Shown in pieces: positions 57,263-64,000 of a stretch of DNA of 64,000 nt. The notes beneath the pieces are model-generated. The model was not told the DNA's origin and ran no database searches. It was given only the letters and a program-made list of their open reading frames with translations. Within the stretch, counting starts at the first letter, position 1. Each line of letters opens with the position of its first letter. The position numbers were made by a program, and so were the translations under genes. Source of the DNA: Carnimonas bestiolae (GTDB lineage Bacteria; Pseudomonadota; Gammaproteobacteria; Pseudomonadales; Halomonadaceae); NCBI RefSeq assembly GCF_051251125.1, contig NZ_JBPCZL010000013.1; one strand, 5' to 3'.

Positions 57263-59239
57263 TTGAACGACATGGCAAAAAACCTGATTCTCTGGCTGAT
57301 CATCGCCGCAGTCTTGCTTACGGTGTTTAACAATTTCAGCGTCGATTCGGCGCCGAAGTCAGTGCCGTATTCGCAATTTGTGCAGCAGATCCAGAACGAT
57401 CAGGTCAGCAAGGTCACGATTGACGGCTACACCATTCGCGGTCAACGCGACGATGGTTCCGAGTTTCAGACTACTCGTCCCGCCGCCCAGGATCCGCAGC
57501 TGATTGGCGATCTGCTCGAACACAAGGTAGTGATCGAAGGCAAAGAGCCGCAGCAGCAAAGCATTTGGTCGCGATTGCTGATCGCCAGCTTCCCGATTCT
57601 GATCATCCTGGCCATCTTCATGTTCTTCATGCGCCAAATGCAGGGCGGCGGTGGCGGCAAGGGCGGCCCGATGAGCTTCGGCAAGTCCAAGGCCAAGCTG
57701 CTGTCGCAGGATCAGATCAAAACCACGTTCAAAGACGTTGCCGGCTGTGATGAAGCCAAGGAAGAAGTCGAAGAAGTGGTCGACTTCCTCAAGGATCCCA
57801 GCAAGTTCCAGCGGCTTGGCGGTAAAATCCCGCGTGGTCTGCTGATGGTGGGCCCTCCCGGTACCGGTAAAACGCTGCTTGCCAAGGCGATTGCCGGCGA
57901 AGCAAAAGTACCCTTCTTCAGCATCTCCGGTTCCGATTTCGTCGAGATGTTTGTGGGTGTGGGTGCGTCGCGCGTGCGTGACATGTTTGAGCAGGCCAAA
58001 AAACAGTCGCCCTGCATCATCTTCATCGACGAAATCGATGCCGTGGGCCGTTCACGTGGCGGCAATATGGGCGGTGGCGGTCACGATGAGCGCGAGCAAA
58101 CGCTGAACCAGCTGCTGGTTGAGATGGATGGTTTCGAGGCGAACGACGGTACTATTGTTATCGCGGCCACCAACCGTCCCGACGTGCTCGATCCCGCGCT
58201 GCTGCGTCCGGGCCGTTTCGACCGTCAGGTAACGGTCGGTCTGCCTGATATCCGCGGTCGTGAACACATCCTCAACGTGCACTTGCGTAAAGTGCCGTTG
58301 GCCGACGATGTGAAACCGCAGCTGATTGCCCGCGGTACTCCCGGCTTCTCTGGTGCCGAGTTAGCCAACGTGGTCAACGAGGCGGCCCTCTTTGCGGCGC
58401 GTCGCAATCTGCGTCTGGTAGGCATGCGCGAGCTCGAGGAAGCCAAGGACAAGATCATGATGGGCGCCGAGCGCAAATCGATGGTGATGTCCGAGAAAGA
58501 GAAGAGCAATACGGCGTATCACGAGGCTGGGCACGCAATTATCGGCTTGATCGTTCCCGACCACGATCCCGTTTACAAGGTCACGATTATTCCGCGTGGC
58601 AGGGCGCTGGGTGTCACCATGTTCCTGCCGAACGAAGATCGCTACAGCTATTCGCGTCAGCAGTTGATCAGCCAGCTATGCTCATTGTTTGGTGGACGTA
58701 TCGCCGAAGAAATGACGCTGGGTCCCAACGGTGTGACGACCGGAGCTTCGAACGACATCAAGCGTGCGACTGAAATTGCGCATAACATGGTTGCCAAGTG
58801 GGGGCTCTCCGAAGAGATGGGGCCGCTGATGTACGACGAGGACGACTCGCATCAGTTCCTGGGCGGCGCCAGCGGTAGCTCGATGATGGGATCGGGCGAA
58901 ACGTCGACCAAAATCGATCGCGAAGTGCGCAAGATCATCGATGAGTGCTATGCCACGGCCAAGCGCATTCTGGAAGAAAATCGCGATAAGCTTGATCTGA
59001 TGGCACAAGCCCTGATGAAGTACGAAACGATCGACACTGACCAGATCAAAGAGATCATGGAAGGCAAGTTCCCTTCCCCGCCCAAGGACAGCGGTGATAA
59101 CGACTCGTCCAGCGGTGGAGCAGTGGTTGATCAAGGCAGTGCGGATAACTCGCCGAGTGACGATAGCAAAACGTCAGAGCAGGATAGCGGCTCGTCCAAT
59201 CAGCCCGGCGATAATACGCTAGGCGGCTCGACTCGCTAA
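57263..59239 (+). CDS. ftsH: ATP-dependent membrane protease FtsH
   Basis: A 658-residue AAA+ zinc protease. It has two membrane segments (about 7-23 and 103-122), Walker A GPPGTGKT (197-204), Walker B 'IIFIDEID', and the zinc motif HEAGH (His420, His424). It degrades sigma-32, LpxC and unassembled membrane proteins. TTG at 57263 follows a GAGGGTG site; ATG at 57272 (MAKNLILW) is the alternative. A long Ser/Asp-rich tail extends past the protease domain. Confidence 0.98.
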   Translation: MNDMAKNLILWLIIAAVLLTVFNNFSVDSAPKSVPYSQFVQQIQNDQVSKVTIDGYTIRGQRDDGSEFQTTRPAAQDPQLIGDLLEHKVVIEGKEPQQQSIWSRLLIASFPILIILAIFMFFMRQMQGGGGGKGGPMSFGKSKAKLLSQDQIKTTFKDVAGCDEAKEEVEEVVDFLKDPSKFQRLGGKIPRGLLMVGPPGTGKTLLAKAIAGEAKVPFFSISGSDFVEMFVGVGASRVRDMFEQAKKQSPCIIFIDEIDAVGRSRGGNMGGGGHDEREQTLNQLLVEMDGFEANDGTIVIAATNRPDVLDPALLRPGRFDRQVTVGLPDIRGREHILNVHLRKVPLADDVKPQLIARGTPGFSGAELANVVNEAALFAARRNLRLVGMRELEEAKDKIMMGAERKSMVMSEKEKSNTAYHEAGHAIIGLIVPDHDPVYKVTIIPRGRALGVTMFLPNEDRYSYSRQQLISQLCSLFGGRIAEEMTLGPNGVTTGASNDIKRATEIAHNMVAKWGLSEEMGPLMYDEDDSHQFLGGASGSSMMGSGETSTKIDREVRKIIDECYATAKRILEENRDKLDLMAQALMKYETIDTDQIKEIMEGKFPSPPKDSGDNDSSSGGAVVDQGSADNSPSDDSKTSEQDSGSSNQPGDNTLGGSTR

Positions 59240-59262
59240 CGACAGCTTTGCGTTAGCCTCCT

Positions 59263-59295
59263 GTCGCGATCGTTATAGAAACGGTCGCGACTTTT
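59263..59295 (+). terminator. Terminator after ftsH
   Basis: GTCGCGA / TCGCGAC stem with TTTT following, just after the ftsH stop. Confidence 0.7.
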
Positions 59296-59337
59296 CTTAT
59301 CTGGCCCAGATTTTTTACAGTGTGAACGTCATTGGTC

Positions 59338-60231
59338 ATGAGTGGTTATTTTTCTTCCTCGGTTATTGATTGTGCGGGCCGTCCGCTTGACCTCACTCGG
59401 CCGCGGGTCATGGGGATCCTCAATGTTACCCCCGACTCCTTCTCTGATGGCGGGCGATACACGTTTCTTGATACCGCGCTGAAGCAGGCGGAGAAGATGC
59501 TCGCCGAAGGCGCTGATATCATCGATGTTGGCGGTGAATCGACTCGTCCCGGGGCCAGCGATGTCAGCGAGAACGAAGAGCTTGAGCGTGTCGCTCCGGT
59601 AGTCGAGAAGCTGGTGAGCGAATTGGGCGCGCTGGTATCTCTCGACACCAGTTCTCCCCGAGTGATACGTGAAGGCGCGACACTAGGGGCAGGTATCATC
59701 AACGATGTGCGCTCGCTCACGCGTGCGGGGGCGCTGCAAGCCGCTAGCGAGACAGACATGGCGGTGTGCGTTATGCATATGAAGGGTGAGCCAAAGGTCA
59801 TGCAGCAAGCGCCGCACTACGACGAGCCAGTCGCGCAAGCGGTAATACGCATGCTCGAAGAGCGCGTGGCTGCTTGCATTGACGGCGGTATTCAGCGCGA
59901 GCGTCTGCTTATAGATCCAGGCTTTGGATTTGGCAAAACGGTCGAGCATAATCTTGAGCTTGCCGAGCAGATGGCAGCGTGTCAGCAGATTGGTTTGCCG
60001 CTGTTGGTCGGGGTCTCGCGCAAGAGTATGATTGGCGCAGTGCTCGCCAATGCCGACGGCACCCCCCGAGCATTGGGCGACAACGGCGAAGGGCGTCTCG
60101 CAGGCGGTCTGGCGCTCACCGCGCTTGCCATTGAACGCGGCGCTCGCGTTATTCGCACCCACGATGTTGCCCCCACCCGCGACGTGGTGGAGATGACCTG
60201 GGCCGTTATCAACAGGAATAGTCAGGCATGA
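59338..60231 (+). CDS. folP: Dihydropteroate synthase FolP
   Basis: A 297-residue folate-pathway TIM barrel joining hydroxymethyldihydropterin pyrophosphate with p-aminobenzoate; the sulfonamide target. It shows 'MGILNVTPDSFSDGG', 'VGGESTRPGA', 'INDVRSLTR' and 'GVSRKSMIG'. Its end overlaps glmM by 4 bp, the normal folP-glmM pair. ATG 59338 is preferred to TTG two codons earlier. Confidence 0.97.
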   Translation: MSGYFSSSVIDCAGRPLDLTRPRVMGILNVTPDSFSDGGRYTFLDTALKQAEKMLAEGADIIDVGGESTRPGASDVSENEELERVAPVVEKLVSELGALVSLDTSSPRVIREGATLGAGIINDVRSLTRAGALQAASETDMAVCVMHMKGEPKVMQQAPHYDEPVAQAVIRMLEERVAACIDGGIQRERLLIDPGFGFGKTVEHNLELAEQMAACQQIGLPLLVGVSRKSMIGAVLANADGTPRALGDNGEGRLAGGLALTALAIERGARVIRTHDVAPTRDVVEMTWAVINRNSQA

Positions 60232-61610
60232 GTTCAGTAGCTTCCCCTTCTTGCACAGCGCCCCAAGAGCGTCGTTACTTTGGTACCGATGGTATTCGCG
60301 GCACGGTAGGCGTTGCGCCGATTACCGCTGATTTCGTGCTCAAGCTGGGTTGGGCGTGCGGACGAGTGCTGGCCCGCCGGCATAAAAAAGCACGCGTTAT
60401 CATCGGTAAGGACACGCGCATTTCGGGCTATATGTTCGAAGCAGCCCTCGAGGCCGGCTTTTCTGCTGCGGGCGTTGACGTGCTGCTATTGGGGCCGATG
60501 CCAACGCCCGGCATCGCCTACATGATCCAAACCTTCAGAGCCCATGCCGGGGTGGTGATCAGCGCTTCTCATAACCCGCATCCCGATAATGGCATCAAGT
60601 TCTTTTCATCAGTCGGTACCAAGCTCAGCGATGAGCTGGAATGCGAAATCGAACAAGAGCTCGAAAAGCCCTTGGAAACCGTGGGTTCTACCGAGCTAGG
60701 GCGCGCTACTCGCATCGACGATGCTGCGGGGCGCTATATCGAATTCTGCAAGTCGACGATGCCCGAGCGCTCTTCCCTGGAAGGCCTGAAGGTAGTGCTC
60801 GACTGCGCAAACGGCGCAACCTATCACATCGCACCGAGCGTATTCAGAGAGCTTGGAGCAGAGGTCAGCTGCATTGGCATATCGCCCGATGGTCTCAATA
60901 TCAACCGGGAAGTGGGCTCTACTCACACCATCGCGCTGCGCTCGAAAGTCATCGAAAATCGCGCTGATGTAGGGGTTGCCTTCGATGGCGATGGTGATCG
61001 CGTCATTCTGATTGATGCTAACGGACGTGAAGTTGATGGCGACGATATTCTGTTTTTGATTGCGCGAGACCGTAAACGGCGTGGCAATCTTGACGGCGGC
61101 GTGGTTGGTACCGTGATGAGCAACCTTGGCTTGGCGCAGGCGCTGGAAAAAGAGGGTATTCCCTTCAAGCGTGCTTTTGTCGGGGATCGTAGCGTCAATG
61201 AGTTTCTACAAGCCGCCGATTGGCATCTGGGCGGCGAGCCGTCTGGGCATATCGTATGCAAGCACGTTCATACGTCAGGCGATGGTATTATTGCTGCGCT
61301 CCAGGTGCTTTCTATCATGGTGCGGTTCCAGCGCAGCCTCGAGCAGTTGCTGGTAGGATTCGACAAAGCGCCGCAAACGCTCGTTAATGTGCGGCTCGAT
61401 CATAATGCCAACCGCTCTGCCATTCTCGATGCCGAAGAGGTCAAGCAGGCGGTCGAGGCGGTTACTCAGGAGCTGGGCAGCGATGGGCGCGTGCTGTTGC
61501 GCCCCTCCGGTACGGAGCCGCTGATCCGCATCATGGTCGAGGCACATCCGCGTTTCGACGTGAAGGAACTTGCGGAGCGCATCGCGCAGAGTATCCGCGC
61601 TAGCATGTAA
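60228..61610 (+). CDS. glmM: Phosphoglucosamine mutase GlmM
   Basis: A 460-residue enzyme converting glucosamine-6-phosphate to glucosamine-1-phosphate for peptidoglycan and LPS. The phosphoserine is Ser114 in ISASHNPHPDNGIKFF, the metal loop reads 'FDGDGDRV', and the phosphate-binding loop is 'RPSGTEPLIRIMVE'. The N-terminus is about 12 residues longer than in E. coli; the start is kept because ATGA overlaps folP. Confidence 0.98.
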   Translation: MSSVASPSCTAPQERRYFGTDGIRGTVGVAPITADFVLKLGWACGRVLARRHKKARVIIGKDTRISGYMFEAALEAGFSAAGVDVLLLGPMPTPGIAYMIQTFRAHAGVVISASHNPHPDNGIKFFSSVGTKLSDELECEIEQELEKPLETVGSTELGRATRIDDAAGRYIEFCKSTMPERSSLEGLKVVLDCANGATYHIAPSVFRELGAEVSCIGISPDGLNINREVGSTHTIALRSKVIENRADVGVAFDGDGDRVILIDANGREVDGDDILFLIARDRKRRGNLDGGVVGTVMSNLGLAQALEKEGIPFKRAFVGDRSVNEFLQAADWHLGGEPSGHIVCKHVHTSGDGIIAALQVLSIMVRFQRSLEQLLVGFDKAPQTLVNVRLDHNANRSAILDAEEVKQAVEAVTQELGSDGRVLLRPSGTEPLIRIMVEAHPRFDVKELAERIAQSIRASM

Positions 61611-61691
61611 TTGCGAAGTGCTGAAGCCGCTCGATTTGTATTGCATCGGCGGCTTCAGTACCATTTGCCACCCATTGACTGAGGTAGCCCG

Positions 61692-62441
61692 ATGCGTTCT
61701 CCCCTGATTGCTGGCAATTGGAAGATGAACGGCTCTTCCGCGCTAATCGACGAGTTTCAGCATGCGCTTGAAGGTGTAAATCTGCCCGCAAGCGTTGAGG
61801 TGGTACTATTGCCGCCGTATCCCTATCTCGCAGAAATGAAGGACAAACTGGGCCCGCAAGGCGTCGAAATTGGCGCCCAGTCGCTTAATCCGCTGACTTC
61901 TGGGCCACACACGGGAGAAGTAAGCGGCGCCATGCTGTCTGATCTGGGAGTAGATTTCGTGCTCGCCGGTCATTCGGAGCGTCGCTCGCTCTACCACGAA
62001 TCGGATGAAGACGTTTTTCAGCGTGTTCATGCCGCGCTCAGCGCTGGGCTAAAGCCCATTTTGTGCGTTGGCGAAACGCTTGAAGAGCGTGATTCAGGTA
62101 AAACCAGCGAAGTGATATTGCGTCAGGTGGGGCATGTAATGGCCCAGCTTGATGCGCAGCAGCGGGCCAAGGTAGTCATTGCCTATGAGCCAGTTTGGGC
62201 CATTGGTACAGGGCGTACCGCAACGCCAGAGCAGGCACAGGAAGTGATGGCCACCATCCGTGACTATCAGCGCTCATTTGATGCCGAGCTGGCGCAGCAG
62301 CTACGCCTTCTGTACGGCGGCAGCATGAATGCAGGCAATGCAGCAGATCTACTGGCGCAACCCGATATCGATGGCGGGCTGATTGGCGGTGCGTCGCTTA
62401 AGATCGATGATTTTCTAACTATTTGTGAAGCAGCAGGTTGA
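61692..62441 (+). CDS. tpiA: Triosephosphate isomerase TpiA
   Basis: A 249-residue glycolytic TIM-barrel enzyme interconverting dihydroxyacetone phosphate and glyceraldehyde-3-phosphate. Start 'PLIAGNWKMNG' with Lys11-type binding residue, catalytic His in FVLAGHSERR and Glu in AYEPVWAIGTG. It is followed by secG after 4 bp, as in Pseudomonas. Confidence 0.98.
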   Translation: MRSPLIAGNWKMNGSSALIDEFQHALEGVNLPASVEVVLLPPYPYLAEMKDKLGPQGVEIGAQSLNPLTSGPHTGEVSGAMLSDLGVDFVLAGHSERRSLYHESDEDVFQRVHAALSAGLKPILCVGETLEERDSGKTSEVILRQVGHVMAQLDAQQRAKVVIAYEPVWAIGTGRTATPEQAQEVMATIRDYQRSFDAELAQQLRLLYGGSMNAGNAADLLAQPDIDGGLIGGASLKIDDFLTICEAAG

Positions 62442-62445
62442 TGAC

Positions 62446-62934
62446 ATGCAACTTTTGATTCTTTTGGTTCACGCACTGCTGGCAGTAGCGCTAGTGGCCG
62501 TGGTGTTGATTCAGCAAGGCAAGGGTGCTGAAGCTGGTGCAGCATTCGGTGGCGGTGCCTCGCAAACGGTGTTTGGCTCACGTGGCAGCAGCAGTTTTCT
62601 TGCCAAGCTGACCGGTGTGCTGGTGGCGCTGTTCTTCGTGACCGCGCTCTCGCTTGGCTGGTTGGCCAAACACTCTGGTGGGCAGCAAGCCGCTAGCGGT
62701 ATTCCCAATGCCAACATGATTGAGCAACAGCATCGCAGTACTGCTCCCTCGCTCGACGACCATGACGAAGACGCGGCGCCTTCTCAAGACAGCAGCGCTA
62801 AGAGCAATGGCAGCGATGGCGACGAACTGACGGCCCCATCGTCCGATCAGTCTTCTGCAGATGATGCAGATGCGCAGCCTTCTGCGGCGGGTGCGGCCAG
62901 CTCGAATGGCGAGCAGGGCAGCAACGCACAATAG
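62446..62934 (+). CDS. secG: Preprotein translocase subunit SecG
   Basis: A 162-residue SecYEG component with two membrane segments (about 3-22 and 53-75) separated by 'QQGKGAEAGAAFGGGASQTVFGSRG'. The remaining 80 residues are a long Asp/Ser/Ala-rich acidic tail, longer than in E. coli (110 residues in total). Such acidic, low-complexity tails are common in halophilic relatives. Confidence 0.95.
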   Translation: MQLLILLVHALLAVALVAVVLIQQGKGAEAGAAFGGGASQTVFGSRGSSSFLAKLTGVLVALFFVTALSLGWLAKHSGGQQAASGIPNANMIEQQHRSTAPSLDDHDEDAAPSQDSSAKSNGSDGDELTAPSSDQSSADDADAQPSAAGAASSNGEQGSNAQ

Positions 62935-63140
62935 AGCCTCTGGCTCTCTTGACGTGCCGTGGCGCGGGGTGGATAATGCGCGCCAGCACTTACGAGCAAG
63001 ACCTTATTTCCTCTGACAGCAGCGCCGCAGGTTACCTTCAAGCCAGCGCTATTGTGAAAAAAGGTAATTGATTTTCAAGCGTATTTTTTTAAATTGCTTG
63101 TTATCACTCAAGGCTTCTTGTATAGTGCCGCAGCTCCAAA

Positions 63141-63227
63141 GCCGAAGTGGTGGAATTGGTAGACACGCTATCTTGAGGGGGTAGTGCTCTAACGGGCGTG
63201 CGGGTTCAAGTCCCGCCTTCGGCACCA
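63141..63227 (+). tRNA. tRNA-Leu (anticodon GAG)
   Basis: An 87-nt class II tRNA, GCCGAAG ... CTTCGGC-A-CCA acceptor stem, long variable arm, T-arm GGGTTCAAGTCCC, anticodon loop CTTGAGG (GAG). CCA is encoded. Normally found between secG and rimP. Confidence 0.96.
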
Positions 63228-63318
63228 AAGCAACAGGTTACTTCCTTGTTTGAGGGCCGGTTGTGGAGAAAAGGTCTTTCGAGCGCCTTGTGCTAACGCA
63301 CTAAAGATCGATGGTTGT

Positions 63319-63395
<77 letters not shown>

Positions 63396-63407
63396 AGTTT
63401 TTTTCGG

Positions 63408-63437
63408 AAAGCCCCTTCTTGTTCGAAGGGGCTTTTT
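63408..63437 (+). terminator. Terminator after tRNA-fMet
   Basis: AAAGCCCCTTC / GAAGGGGCTTT hairpin with a trailing T run, ending the tRNA transcript before rimP. Confidence 0.85.
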
Positions 63438-63641
63438 GTTGGCGGGCGGTCCTGCACCGAATCCAGTTACCCGCCGGTCTCTGCGCGGTGGCAGCGTTGG
63501 GTTATCACGCTGTCAGTCGGCTTCCTTTCCTGCATAACGTCAGGGTGCCTGCGATCTCCGCGCGGCTCCGGCGTGCGTAATCTTCTTTTGCAGGGCCTTT
63601 TATTCCATGCCCCCTATCTCCAGTGTTGAGGATCTGCTCTT

Positions 63642-64000
63642 ATGGCAACCAGAGAACAGGCTATTCACGCGCTGATCGAACCGACGGTAACCTCGCTCGG
63701 CTTCGAGCTATGGGGCGTCGACTACCAAGCGCAGGGCAAGCACTCTCGGCTGATCATCTATATCGATAGCGAGAAAGGCGTAAATGTTGATGACTGTGCT
63801 CACGTTAGCCGTCAGGTAAGCGCGCTACTCGATGTAGAAGACCCCATCTCCGGTCACTACAACCTGGAAGTGTCATCTCCTGGCATGGATCGTCCGCTCT
63901 ACACGCTGGCGCAATTCGAGAAGTATGCGGGTCATCACGTGCAGGTACGGTTGCGTGAGGCCTTTGAAGATCGGCGCAAGTTTCGCGGACTTCTGATGGG
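63642..64000 (+). CDS. rimP: Ribosome maturation factor RimP, 3' end outside window
   Basis: The first 119 codons of RimP, needed for 30S subunit maturation. MATREQAIHALIEPTVTSLGFELWGVDY, 'DSEKGVNVDDCAHVSRQVSALLDVEDPI' and 'YNLEVSSPGMDRPL' are all family signatures. The gene should continue past 64000 for roughly another 30-40 codons and be followed by nusA and infB. Confidence 0.95.
   Translation, partial: MATREQAIHALIEPTVTSLGFELWGVDYQAQGKHSRLIIYIDSEKGVNVDDCAHVSRQVSALLDVEDPISGHYNLEVSSPGMDRPLYTLAQFEKYAGHHVQVRLREAFEDRRKFRGLLM

Overview
The window is a stretch of gammaproteobacterial chromosome, most likely from the Halomonadaceae (Halomonas/Kushneria/Zymobacter type). Reasons: the order ssrA-smpB-ratAB-bamE-fur-recN-grpE-dnaK-dnaJ-dapB-carA-carB-greA-yhbY-rlmE-ftsH-folP-glmM-tpiA-secG-tRNA-Leu-tRNA-fMet-rimP, a TTG-started carA as in pseudomonads, moderately high G+C, and moderately acidic proteins with an acidic SecG tail. 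No species name can be assigned from sequence alone.

Positions 1-7.7 kb are an accessory, secretion-flavoured region. It holds the end of a fimbrial adhesin/minor pilin gene, a small exported coiled-coil-like protein, a Hint (hedgehog/intein) domain protein, a family I.3 lipase with RTX repeats and a type I secretion tail, two tandem minus-strand genes for small peptides with double-glycine leaders (one a striking glycine-zipper protein), and an SDR oxidoreductase. Several products look like type I secretion cargo, but no exporter, C39 peptidase or immunity gene is recognisable here.

Positions 7,704-37,745 are a P2-like prophage integrated in the 3' end of the tmRNA gene (ssrA). It is bounded by a perfect 65-bp direct repeat. 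From left: attL, integrase and excisionase, a replication/control block (TraR-like zinc finger, gpA rolling-circle initiator, small proteins, Ogr-type late activator, two small DNA-binding-like proteins). A rightward block follows: CI repressor, an S24-fold protein without its catalytic dyad, and an AT-rich gene encoding a WYL-like plus BRCT protein. Then come nearly complete P2-type tail, lysis and head genes (D U T E/E' FII FI, fibre, I J W V S R, Rz/Rz1, holin, endolysin, X L M N O, with P and Q divergent), a toxin-antitoxin pair, and a gene-free segment that probably carries cos and integrase arm sites. A 20-bp motif repeated ahead of three late transcription units is probably the late activator site. 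The prophage looks intact.

Positions 37.7-64 kb are conserved core genome: trans-translation (ssrA, smpB), envelope assembly (bamE), iron regulation (fur), DNA repair (recN), the heat-shock chaperones grpE-dnaK-dnaJ with clear sigma-32 promoters, lysine (dapB) and arginine/pyrimidine (carAB) biosynthesis, greA, ribosome biogenesis (yhbY, rlmE), ftsH, folP-glmM, tpiA, secG, two tRNAs, and the start of rimP, which runs off the end.
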